Assembly (NCBI GenBank): GCA_003455655.1 | Contig: DMQP01000055.1 | Location: forward strand, 1-16,976 | Source: Treponema sp. | GTDB taxonomy: Bacteria; Spirochaetota; Spirochaetia; Treponematales; Treponemataceae | Length of the DNA: 16,976 bases | Direction: 5' to 3' | Shown: piece after piece, positions 1-6,450 of the stretch | Position numbering within the stretch: position 1 is the stretch's first letter | Layout of the letters: each line of letters starts with the position of its first letter | The notes under the pieces: model-generated | What the model was told of the DNA's origin: nothing | Seen by the model: the letters and a program-made list of their open reading frames with translations, nothing else | The model's database searches: none | Made by a program: the position numbers and the translations under genes

Positions 1-366
1 ATGCCTCAGGAATCAACACTTAAGGTTTTCCGCGAACTGGGACTTATGCTCTTTTTGATTGGAGCAGGTGTTGCTGGAGGAGCAAGCTTTGTCAAATACT
101 TCGAATGGGTATACTTCATCTACGGAATTATTATGACAATGCTTCCAATGATTATTGGTTACATCTTTGCAAAGTATGTTCTTAAACTGAACTTGTTGAA
201 CAACTTGGGTTCAATTTGTGGAGGCATGACATCAACTCCTGCTTTGGGAACATTAATTTCTACAGCGGGAACAGAAAAAGTTGCAGGCGCTTACGCTTCA
301 ACATATCCCATTGCACTGGTTGCAGTAGTCATTGTTTCTCAAATGCTTATCATTCTGTTCAGATAG
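1..366 (+). CDS. C-terminal part of an AspT/YidE-type membrane transporter (5' end outside window)
   Basis: The frame is open from the first base, so this is only the last ~121 codons of a longer gene; the ATG at position 1 is probably internal. The fragment is very hydrophobic, with about three or four membrane segments. It carries a glycine-rich GGMTSTPALGTL stretch near residues 74-85. This resembles the AMTxTPgLG-type motif of the AspT-YidE-YbjL duplication domain, found in aspartate:alanine exchangers and related putative permeases of about 550 residues, where one copy lies close to the C-terminus. The substrate cannot be inferred. The gene ends at TAG and is followed within 20 bases by a strong terminator, so it closes its own transcription unit. 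The family call is moderate because only about a fifth of the protein is visible. Confidence 0.7.
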   Translation: MPQESTLKVFRELGLMLFLIGAGVAGGASFVKYFEWVYFIYGIIMTMLPMIIGYIFAKYVLKLNLLNNLGSICGGMTSTPALGTLISTAGTEKVAGAYASTYPIALVAVVIVSQMLIILFR

Positions 367-382
367 TCTAACTTTGAACACC

Positions 383-415
383 AAGGGCTAGTCCAACCGA
401 CTAGCCCTTTTTTTT
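383..415 (+). terminator. Rho-independent terminator of the transporter gene
   Basis: A perfect 9-bp GC-rich stem (GGGCTAGTC, 385-393, with GACTAGCCC, 399-407) has a 5-nt loop and is followed by eight T residues. Flanking A/T pairs extend the stem by two. It begins 17 bases after the transporter stop codon. Confidence 0.88.
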
Positions 416-485
416 ACACTAAAGTAAACAAAAAAGCCGTCCCTCTCGGAAAAAAAATCCTTTTTGCAATTAGTTTGACACACGC

Positions 486-524
486 AAGAAAAACCTAGTT
501 TATTATATAAACTAGGTTTTTCTT
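486..524. repeat. 17-bp perfect inverted repeat with 5-nt loop
   Basis: Bases 486-502 are exactly complementary to 508-524, with a TTATA loop at 503-507. The stem is A/T rich with a central CCTAG/CTAGG core. Poly-A/poly-T lies inside the arms, so it could act as a weak bidirectional terminator. A TTGACA at 475-480 lies just upstream, so it could also be an operator overlapping a -10 region. I cannot choose between these. Confidence 0.7.
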
Positions 525-527
525 GAC

Positions 528-575
528 GACAAAAAATAAAAGGCTACCCGTTAGAGTAGCCTTTTATTTTTTGTC
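528..575. terminator. Bidirectional hairpin terminator downstream of tRNA-Glu
   Basis: A perfect 20-bp inverted repeat (528-547 with 556-575) encloses an 8-nt loop. The GGCTAC/GTAGCC core next to the loop is flanked by A-rich sequence on the left and T-rich sequence on the right. A U-tract therefore follows the core on whichever strand is read. On the minus strand it begins one base after the tRNA 3' end, so it is well placed to end the tRNA transcript, and perhaps also read-through from the (p)ppGpp synthetase gene. Confidence 0.87.
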
Positions 576-576
576 A

Positions 577-648
577 CATCTCCTGTGGGAATTGAACCCG
601 CGTTGTCGGGATGAAAACCCGATGTCCTAACCACTAGACGAAGGAGAC
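577..648 (-). tRNA. tRNA-Glu (anticodon TTC)
   Basis: The minus strand folds into a complete 72-nt cloverleaf. The acceptor stem GTCTCCT pairs with AGGAGAT (one G-T pair at 1-72). The D arm is GTCTAGTGGTTAGGAC. The anticodon arm is TCGGG-TTTTCAT-CCCGA, placing TTC at positions 34-36 for glutamate GAA/GAG codons. A 4-nt variable loop and a T arm with TTCAATT loop follow. The discriminator base is G and CCA is not encoded, so CCA must be added by nucleotidyltransferase. The T stem as read (GCGGG/CCCAC) has one C-A mismatch. The gene has its own strong promoter (662-690) and a terminator directly after it. Confidence 0.95.
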
Positions 649-661
649 TTAAGATGATAAT

Positions 662-690
662 ACTATATCGAAATACAAAAGTTTTGTCAA
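662..690 (-). promoter_or_regulatory. Sigma-70-type promoter of tRNA-Glu
   Basis: On the minus strand TTGACA (690-685) is followed by a 17-nt spacer and TATAGT (667-662), a near-consensus promoter. The predicted start is around 655, a few bases ahead of the tRNA 5' end at 648. The -35 box begins 18 bases beyond the stop codon of the upstream synthetase gene. Confidence 0.85.
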
Positions 691-707
691 GCGGTCAAAG
701 ACAAATT

Positions 708-1964
708 TTATAAAGACATATCAAATTTTTTCATAAGCTTTGAACGCAAAAGCTGAGCATCTTCAGACTTAAGCCCAAGACGGTCTGCTGCATCCAAATC
801 TGCAAGCGCTTTTTGGTAGTCGCCTAAATTAAAATACGAAAGCGCTCGTCGGTAATAAACATGACTATGATATGCATTAAGTTCAATTGAAGCATCAAAA
901 CTTTTAATTGCATCTTTTTCATTACCTTGCACACTGTATACAATACCTTCGTAATAATAGGCTCTAAAGTTTTTAGGATCTTGTGCAATACTCTGCTTAA
1001 AGTCGGCAAGGCTTTCGTCATAGCGGTTTTGTGCAAAGTATGCCATACCTCGGTGCTTAAGAATTACCGACTGAACAATTGCTGGTGGCTGTGGAGTCGA
1101 TTCCAAAATTTGTGTGTAAATATGAACAGCCTTCTGTAAGTTACCTGTGTTGTGTGCATGAAGCGCTTCAAGCACTAAATCATCTATCGTACCCTTTGTG
1201 TAAGGAGAAGTGTCAACAATTGATTCGGGAGGAGGAAGTGGCGCCTGTTGCTTTGCGTCATGCTGTGTTTCTCCAGTAACAAAATCTGCTTTTTCGTAGA
1301 AAGTATTTCGTCTAAAGTCAAGTTCGTTTTGCAGTTTTTTCTGATAGTCACGAATTTCCTGAAAAATAATGTCTGCCAAAGTAAGACTTGCATTTATGGA
1401 AGCAAGTTTACGGCGCAAAGGTTTGTCAAAGGGATTAAACTCTGATTTATAAATAAGCTCGTGTTCTACTTCTGCCCAAGCATCTTGCAAAATGGTGCGT
1501 ATTTGAATTTCTACAACGGTATCAGCAGGCAGTTGCGGTTCTGCGAGTGTGGGCATACACTCTTTAGGAATTTTTACCAGCACATGTACTGACTCATAAC
1601 CAAACTCTTTAACCGTCTGATCATTTCCCTTGCGCTCTATTTCGGTAACATCAAAGGCTGCCTGTAACTGCTTTTCTACAACATCAAGATCTTCTAAAAA
1701 GGCACATATAACACGAATACCAATCATATCGGTAAGGGGAACTAAGGTGCGTGATGCTGCATCTTCCGATTTTTTTCTGAGAATTTTTTTATAATAACTG
1801 TCAAAAGATTTAATACGAGATTTATAAGTTGGATTTGAGGGCAAAGAAATGACGGTCTTTAACTTTTGTTCCATCAATTCAAGAACCTGCATAAACACCG
1901 GCTGATAGGAGGCATACAGATTTCTCATTGCTTCTTTTGCGGGTAATTGTTGTGTAGATTCCAT
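708..1964 (-). CDS. RelA/SpoT-domain (p)ppGpp synthetase with C-terminal TPRs
   Basis: This 418-residue protein should make (p)ppGpp from ATP and GTP or GDP. The synthetase domain covers roughly residues 40-215. Its markers are YKSRIKSF near 47, TDMIGIRV with the metal-binding Asp at 79, FGYESVHV near 121, and VEIQIRT with the catalytic Glu at 152, followed by DAWAEVEHELIYK. There is no HD hydrolase domain, so it looks synthesis-only. After a linker (about 225-258) residues ~255-400 form about four TPR-like helical pairs, which small alarmone synthetases usually lack. I chose the ATG at 1964 because GGAAAG sits 4 bases upstream (1969-1974). A TTG start at 1994 would fall within the U-tract side of the flaA terminator. 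No dedicated promoter is obvious. It lies between flaA and tRNA-Glu. Confidence 0.87.
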   Translation of the reverse strand: MESTQQLPAKEAMRNLYASYQPVFMQVLELMEQKLKTVISLPSNPTYKSRIKSFDSYYKKILRKKSEDAASRTLVPLTDMIGIRVICAFLEDLDVVEKQLQAAFDVTEIERKGNDQTVKEFGYESVHVLVKIPKECMPTLAEPQLPADTVVEIQIRTILQDAWAEVEHELIYKSEFNPFDKPLRRKLASINASLTLADIIFQEIRDYQKKLQNELDFRRNTFYEKADFVTGETQHDAKQQAPLPPPESIVDTSPYTKGTIDDLVLEALHAHNTGNLQKAVHIYTQILESTPQPPAIVQSVILKHRGMAYFAQNRYDESLADFKQSIAQDPKNFRAYYYEGIVYSVQGNEKDAIKSFDASIELNAYHSHVYYRRALSYFNLGDYQKALADLDAADRLGLKSEDAQLLRSKLMKKFDMSL

Positions 1965-1968
1965 TTTA

Positions 1969-1974
1969 CTTTCC
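1969..1974 (-). promoter_or_regulatory. Ribosome binding site deciding the synthetase start
   Basis: GGAAAG on the minus strand lies 4 bases before the ATG at 1964. It supports this start over the TTG 30 bases upstream, which has no comparable site. Confidence 0.65.
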
Positions 1975-1995
1975 GTACCAACTAAACTTTTCAAT

Positions 1996-2022
1996 AAAAA
2001 AAGCCGTTCAAGTTGAACGGCT
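1996..2022 (-). terminator. Rho-independent terminator of flaA
   Basis: On the minus strand AGCCGTTC (2022-2015) pairs with GAACGGCT (2009-2002) around an AACTT loop, followed by six T residues. The flanking AA/TT could close the loop further. It lies 57 bases beyond the flaA stop codon. Confidence 0.87.
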
Positions 2023-2078
2023 GTGTTTGACAGACTGAAAGCCCAATCGACTTACAGTCCGTCTGAAAACTTTGACGA

Positions 2079-3143
2079 TTACTGCTGAGAACCAGCGTTC
2101 TTGTAGTCGTCTGTATCAAAGAGTTCGTCTGCTGTAGACATCTTTGTGCGTTCGATAACACGGTTAACCTGCTTGTTACCAAAGCGACTGATTTCTGCAG
2201 CCTGGCGCTCTTTTTCTTTCTGTGTGATGATTCCCCACAGATCTTCTTCGTCGATGTCACGGTCAGCAGTAAGAACTGCCAAGTCATAGATAACGCGAAC
2301 GTCTTTGAAGTATCCTACGAAGTCTGCACCAATGTCAGCTGCGTCGCGGCAGATCTGGAAACCAGAGAACTTAACAAAAGGAACTCCACGAGGATAGATA
2401 GGATAAATGCGGATTTCGCGAGTACGAACTTCTGAAATGTAATCAGGGTTGTTCCATACAAGTGTCTTCCATCCGTCAAATTCCAAAGTACCCATGTAGT
2501 AGCGGCGTTCAACATTGTCGTTGTCGGTAAGCAGAACATAGAGTGAGTGGGGGAAGTTGTCTCCCATTGTTGTTACTGAAATTGATTTGATAGTTCCAAC
2601 ATTGTGGATAAGACCGTAACCTTCGTCAGCATTCTGTCCTTCGAACAGATATTTACCCTTCTGCTCTGCAGTGGGTTCCTGGCGGTTACCGTCAGCATCG
2701 TTATCTGAAAGTGGCTCATAAGCCTGAATCTCGAAGGGAGGAACAATTTTTGCGTTTGCATTTGAATTCCATGTGGGGAACAGGATGCGAACACCCATAA
2801 CGTCCTTACCTGCAAAGGGAACTTCTGCACTTTCTTTAACAGGAGCAGCCTTTACAACTGACAGACCCTTAGACTGCACATTCTGAGCAGAAGAGTTAAG
2901 AACAACTTCCCAGTTAGGCAGAGCGAGAGAAGTCTTCATCAATGACTTCTGATCATCAGTGAAAGAAGCACCTGCGGCAATTGAATAGTCCATCACAGTA
3001 CGGCCGTTCTCCGTGGCGTTTCCGTTTTCGTCCATGACGCAATCAGCTTCAAGATTGGTGAAGTCAATGAGCGTCTGTGTCTTTGCGAATGCACTTCCAG
3101 CCAAAAGCATGGCAGCTGCAGTCAACATTACAATTTTCTTCAT
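2079..3143 (-). CDS. flaA: FlaA, periplasmic flagellar filament outer-layer (sheath) protein
   Basis: The 354-residue product matches the spirochaete FlaA family in length (about 350 residues) and layout. A signal peptide occupies residues 1-20 and ends in SAFA before KTQ. Family-like segments follow, notably VMGVRILFPTWNSN (115-128) and IVPPFEIQAYE (133-143). FlaA is exported to the periplasm, where it coats the FlaB core of the flagellar filament. The ATG is preceded by AGAAGGAG with a 6-base gap, a strong ribosome site. The gene has its own sigma-70-type promoter (3188-3216) and hairpin terminator (1996-2022). No terminator separates it from the upstream operon, so read-through from that operon is also possible. 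Upstream neighbours are the GerMN-domain and amidase genes. Confidence 0.95.
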   Translation of the reverse strand: MKKIVMLTAAAMLLAGSAFAKTQTLIDFTNLEADCVMDENGNATENGRTVMDYSIAAGASFTDDQKSLMKTSLALPNWEVVLNSSAQNVQSKGLSVVKAAPVKESAEVPFAGKDVMGVRILFPTWNSNANAKIVPPFEIQAYEPLSDNDADGNRQEPTAEQKGKYLFEGQNADEGYGLIHNVGTIKSISVTTMGDNFPHSLYVLLTDNDNVERRYYMGTLEFDGWKTLVWNNPDYISEVRTREIRIYPIYPRGVPFVKFSGFQICRDAADIGADFVGYFKDVRVIYDLAVLTADRDIDEEDLWGIITQKEKERQAAEISRFGNKQVNRVIERTKMSTADELFDTDDYKNAGSQQ

Positions 3144-3187
3144 TCGAAGCTCCTTCTTATACGCTTTGATGTAGCCTTGTACAATAT

Positions 3188-3216
3188 AGTATCTAACAAG
3201 TCGGGTTTTTTGTCAA
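3188..3216 (-). promoter_or_regulatory. flaA: Sigma-70-type promoter of flaA
   Basis: TTGACA (3216-3211, minus strand) is followed by a 17-nt spacer and GATACT (3193-3188), a 4/6 match to the -10 consensus. This predicts a leader of about 38 bases before the flaA ATG. No sigma-28-type TAAA-N15-CCGATA is present here, unlike ahead of the operon upstream. The 117-bp gap between the GerMN-domain gene and flaA holds this promoter and no clear hairpin terminator. Confidence 0.72.
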
Positions 3217-3260
3217 CGGCTTTTTTTGCTTTTTACGCAAGTTTTTTTGACCTTAGAACC

Positions 3261-3719
3261 CTACCCTTCGACCTGTATACTGTCAATGTACACCTCTACA
3301 GTATCAATATTTGTGAAATTCCTCACAATATTCCGTTTAAGCATAGATATGCCTGTCTTTATATCGGCACATTCTTCTGAAAAGAACAGTGCGTTTTTAG
3401 ACAGACCTACATATACTTTTCCGTCCTTAACAATGCAGAATTCAACTGCGGTACCTTTAGCAAACAAAGGCAAAAAACGGTTGGTACGAGGACCCAACAC
3501 TAAGGATTCAGTAAAAGCACGAACTTGCTGCTGATTATCAGGCTCTTTGGAAACCAGGCGAGTCTCTGTATACACTTTATCTGAACCATATTCACCAAAA
3601 AACATAACATAAGGGTGCCAGGGGTTATGCATTGCATACAAAAGGGCACTTACAATAAAGGCAAGTCCTAAAATGAAAAGAGGAATTAGAAAAAGCTGTT
3701 TTTTTACGCTTTCTTTCAC
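3261..3719 (-). CDS. Membrane-anchored GerMN-domain protein
   Basis: This 152-residue protein has a short basic N-terminus, one membrane segment at about 9-29, and a periplasmic domain. ESLVLGPRTNRFLPLFAKGT (71-90) followed by KDGKVYVGLS (98-107) matches the GerMN fold pattern, first seen in spore-germination protein GerM and linked to the cell envelope. There is no lipobox cysteine after the hydrophobic stretch, so it looks membrane-anchored, not lipidated. The start is GTG, supported by GGAG 6 bases upstream. It lies 23 bases after the amidase stop, so the two are probably co-transcribed. The pairing with an amidase suggests a role in peptidoglycan remodelling near the flagellum; that role is inference. 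Confidence 0.75.
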   Translation of the reverse strand: MKESVKKQLFLIPLFILGLAFIVSALLYAMHNPWHPYVMFFGEYGSDKVYTETRLVSKEPDNQQQVRAFTESLVLGPRTNRFLPLFAKGTAVEFCIVKDGKVYVGLSKNALFFSEECADIKTGISMLKRNIVRNFTNIDTVEVYIDSIQVEG

Positions 3720-3725
3720 AAGTTA

Positions 3726-3729
3726 CTCC
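3726..3729 (-). promoter_or_regulatory. Ribosome binding site deciding the GTG start of the GerMN-domain gene
   Basis: GGAG on the minus strand lies 6 bases before GTG at 3719. The protein begins directly with its basic N-terminal flank and membrane segment from this codon. Confidence 0.65.
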
Positions 3730-3742
3730 AAAACCCAAAGAC

Positions 3743-4786
3743 TTACATTCCGGTAAATCCGCGGGAACGTTCAAAATGCGTTACAAACGCAGCAAGCCCA
3801 TTATATATCCCAAGGCTCAGTTTCTGCAAGTAGGTCTCATCTATAAGTTGCAGAGCTTCTTTTTCGTTAGTTAAAAATCCTGTTTCAATAAGAACACTGG
3901 GCATATTTACATTACGAACAACAAACCATTCTTCTGCTTTTATGCCACGAGAATTACTCAGATTTCCCACTTGAGCACCAATTCCATCGAGAATAAAGTT
4001 AGCAATAAGCATAGACTCTGTAGTAAATTCTTCTTCCATCATGTCGTTAAGAATTGAATTGACGGTTGAGTCTCCAGATAAATCTTCATTCAAAACTTGA
4101 CGGCGGTAACCAGGATTAAGATACCAAACTTCATAACCGCTTGCTTTTTTGTCGAGACTTGCATTCACGTGAACAGAAACATACAGTATTGCTTCGTTAG
4201 CAGAAAGTTTTACCGAATTAGCAATTTCAGTGCGCTGTTCAAGAGATAAAAACACATCGGTACTTCGTGTCATAAGAATGCGCTTATCTGGATACGCTTT
4301 TTTAAGACGGTCGTACAAAAGAAGTGCAACATTTAAGTTTATGTCTTTTTCGTTAACCGTAACTTTTTTTCCGCCAACAGTATAGCTTGCATTTGCTCCG
4401 GGGTCTTTTCCGCCGTGACCTGGATCTATAAGAATTGCTCCAATGCGATACTGAGCTGCGTTTGTTTCTGTCTTAAAGAAATTTTCTGCTGATGTCAAAA
4501 AGGCTTTTGTTACCATAAGATTTCCGTTTTGAACAAGGGGTGCATCGACAGAACGAATATGTGTATAATCTTCAAGAACAAAATCATCTCCCGCCTGGAA
4601 TGCAATCTGATGTCCGTTCTGTTCAAGAATTCCACACAAAGCAAGGGGATCCCAGTACAAAGTCATACCTGATTGAGCAGACGCTTCGCTTAAATTAACC
4701 AGTGCAGAAGTTTGCGCAAAAGTATGTGCTGCAAAAAAGAGACTTACAAAACAAAGACAGATAGCAAGGCGGAAGTACTTTTTCAT
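3743..4786 (-). CDS. Periplasmic N-acetylmuramoyl-L-alanine amidase (Amidase_3 type)
   Basis: This zinc enzyme should cleave the amide bond between N-acetylmuramic acid and L-alanine in peptidoglycan. The 347-residue protein has a signal peptide at 1-24 (cleavage after HTFA). A small domain at about 28-105 loosely resembles copper-amine-oxidase N-terminal modules. The catalytic domain covers about 115-338. Zinc ligands are His124 in DPGHGGKDPG, Glu146 in VNEKD and His206 in SVHVNA. The catalytic Glu301 is in IETGFL. An insertion between the last His and the catalytic Glu could be a regulatory helix, as in AmiB/AmiC-type enzymes. The ATG overlaps the ATP-grasp stop codon (ATGA, 4 bases) and has GGAGG upstream, so translation is probably coupled. 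Confidence 0.92.
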   Translation of the reverse strand: MKKYFRLAICLCFVSLFFAAHTFAQTSALVNLSEASAQSGMTLYWDPLALCGILEQNGHQIAFQAGDDFVLEDYTHIRSVDAPLVQNGNLMVTKAFLTSAENFFKTETNAAQYRIGAILIDPGHGGKDPGANASYTVGGKKVTVNEKDINLNVALLLYDRLKKAYPDKRILMTRSTDVFLSLEQRTEIANSVKLSANEAILYVSVHVNASLDKKASGYEVWYLNPGYRRQVLNEDLSGDSTVNSILNDMMEEEFTTESMLIANFILDGIGAQVGNLSNSRGIKAEEWFVVRNVNMPSVLIETGFLTNEKEALQLIDETYLQKLSLGIYNGLAAFVTHFERSRGFTGM

Positions 4787-6441
4787 TTGTTCCTCCGAGA
4801 ATGTCGGGCTGTTTTTTGTTCAAGTTGGAAAGAAGTGTCATCTGCAACATAGAGAGCGCCCTGAATTCCTCCGCGAATAAGAGCAGACCAAAATCGTTTT
4901 GCATTTAACACAGGATGTTGGGGACAAATTTGGTCAAAGAGTCTAAGCGTTTGCTTTAAGCTTCGGTGATTACAATCTTCTAAACTGTCTGCAACACTTT
5001 CTAAGACAGAAGGTAATTGCGAAAGAACAGGACTGTCTTGTTCAATATCAGGCAAAGATGAAAGTGAATCAACAAAATTTTGTCTAAGCGTTTCTTCAAG
5101 CGTAAAGAGAGAGGGAGGGAATCCCTTTTCTGATTTAAGCACTTTACCTGCAAGGAAGGCATCTGTTTCTTGATTAGGAGCTTCAAGACGAAGCACAAAA
5201 CATGCGGCACAGGTTTGGCTTGCATTAACGGCAAGTTCTCTTGTGGGAGCACGAGAAATAGCATTACCGCATTTTTCTACATTGTTACGAGGGAAGACAA
5301 CTTCACTACCCTCTTTTGCTCTAAGGAATGTATCTTGTACAAAGGGAACAGCGGTTGCCTGCTCTGCTCCATACACTTTTTTTACAATTCCCGGAACAGA
5401 AAGCCATGCTCTTTCTGCACTCACTTGCTGACAGGGAACTTCATAAATACCAAAAGGAACATCATGTATGGCAAGGGGGCGACGGTGCTGTAACAAATCC
5501 TCGGGTTCACGACCAGTTGCAATTAACAGCGCTTGTTTCGTTAAGTTAAGCGAAGAAGCATAAGGATATGTCCAACCAGACATATATCCTCCCGAAAGAC
5601 GAGCTGCAATTTCTCCAATCATGGGGCCTTTTTCTGTGTATTTGATATCAGCTTTTGCAACTCCGTTAGTAAGACCCAGTGCTTTTATGCCTCGAGCAAA
5701 ACATGCAATGAGTTCTGCCTTTACGTTTTCATCTGCTGATGTTGGCATAGTGTGACCCATTTCAATAAAGTAGGGTTCGTAAAAAATATGGCGGTCTGCA
5801 AAACCGGTGATGGTAAGTGTATCATGATACACAACTGCATCAATGGAATACTCAGAGCCCATCATGTAATCTTCAAGAATAGCTCGCCCACTCCGAGAAG
5901 CTCTGACTGCTTCTTCTACAGCAGGAAGAAACTCTTCTTTACTGCGAATCATACGACAACCGCGCGCTCCCATATTGTCTACGGGTTTAACAACAGAAGG
6001 AAAAGTAAGTTCGTCTAATTTTCCAGATGCAATAAACGATGCAATTTCTGTGCGAGAAATTTGTGTAAAGTGAGGAGAAGGAACAGCAGCTTCTTTGAAA
6101 CAGGTTCGCATGGCAATTTTGTCGCTTGCATTTAATGCAGCTTGGTAAGAATGTTGTTTTGGCAAATGACATTTTTCTGCAACATAAGAAACGGTGGTCG
6201 AAAAATCGGTTCCTGCGGTAAAAACGCCTGCAAGCTCAGAACCGAGCGACTGTGCAAGGGCAAGGACTGCATCTTTGTCCTTTAAGTCAATGGGCTCAAA
6301 GCGGTCTGCAAAGGGAACACATACTGCATGCGGATTTGCATCAACAACAACAGCCTTGTAGCCCAAAGCTTTTGCTGCTTCGATTGAAGGCTTTTGCATG
6401 AGGCCTGCTCCCAAAATAAGCACACAACTATTCTGCATCAT
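4783..6441 (-). CDS. ATP-grasp carboxylate-amine ligase-like protein
   Basis: The family joins a carboxylate to an amine or thiol through an acyl-phosphate, at the cost of ATP. An N-terminal Rossmann-like part (about 5-100) starts VLILGAGLMQKPSIEAAKA. The ATP-grasp core (about 110-310) shows FPSVVKPVDNMGARGC with Lys152, AILEDYMMGSEYSIDA with Glu190, and ADIKYTEKGPMIGEIAARLSGG-like metal-binding residues (Asp265, Glu277, Arg281). A KCGNAISRAPTRE segment follows near 395, typical of a closing domain in this superfamily. The last ~120 residues form a helical tail I do not recognise. AGGAG lies 6 bases before the first of two adjacent ATGs. The gene starts 9 bases after the fusion gene. The substrate is unknown; context suggests an amino-acid or similar group on the glycan. 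Confidence 0.83.
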   Translation of the reverse strand: MMQNSCVLILGAGLMQKPSIEAAKALGYKAVVVDANPHAVCVPFADRFEPIDLKDKDAVLALAQSLGSELAGVFTAGTDFSTTVSYVAEKCHLPKQHSYQAALNASDKIAMRTCFKEAAVPSPHFTQISRTEIASFIASGKLDELTFPSVVKPVDNMGARGCRMIRSKEEFLPAVEEAVRASRSGRAILEDYMMGSEYSIDAVVYHDTLTITGFADRHIFYEPYFIEMGHTMPTSADENVKAELIACFARGIKALGLTNGVAKADIKYTEKGPMIGEIAARLSGGYMSGWTYPYASSLNLTKQALLIATGREPEDLLQHRRPLAIHDVPFGIYEVPCQQVSAERAWLSVPGIVKKVYGAEQATAVPFVQDTFLRAKEGSEVVFPRNNVEKCGNAISRAPTRELAVNASQTCAACFVLRLEAPNQETDAFLAGKVLKSEKGFPPSLFTLEETLRQNFVDSLSSLPDIEQDSPVLSQLPSVLESVADSLEDCNHRSLKQTLRLFDQICPQHPVLNAKRFWSALIRGGIQGALYVADDTSFQLEQKTARHSRRNK

Positions 6442-6450
6442 ATAGCACTC

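Noticed and set aside
1965..1994. Upstream TTG start extending the (p)ppGpp synthetase by 10 residues
   Set aside because: The TTG lies against the U-tract of the flaA terminator and lacks a ribosome site; the ATG at 1964 has GGAAAG 4 bases upstream.
1991..2287. 98-codon minus-strand frame overlapping the end of flaA
   Set aside because: It is a shifted reading of flaA and its terminator, with no recognisable protein features.
3217..3250. Hairpin in the A/T-rich stretch between the GerMN-domain gene and flaA
   Set aside because: Only a 4-bp TTGC/GCAA pairing is possible, too weak to call a terminator.
5170..5549. Open frames of 60-110 codons opposite the ATP-grasp gene
   Set aside because: They lie antisense to a well-supported gene, have no ribosome sites and encode low-quality Cys/Phe-rich sequence.
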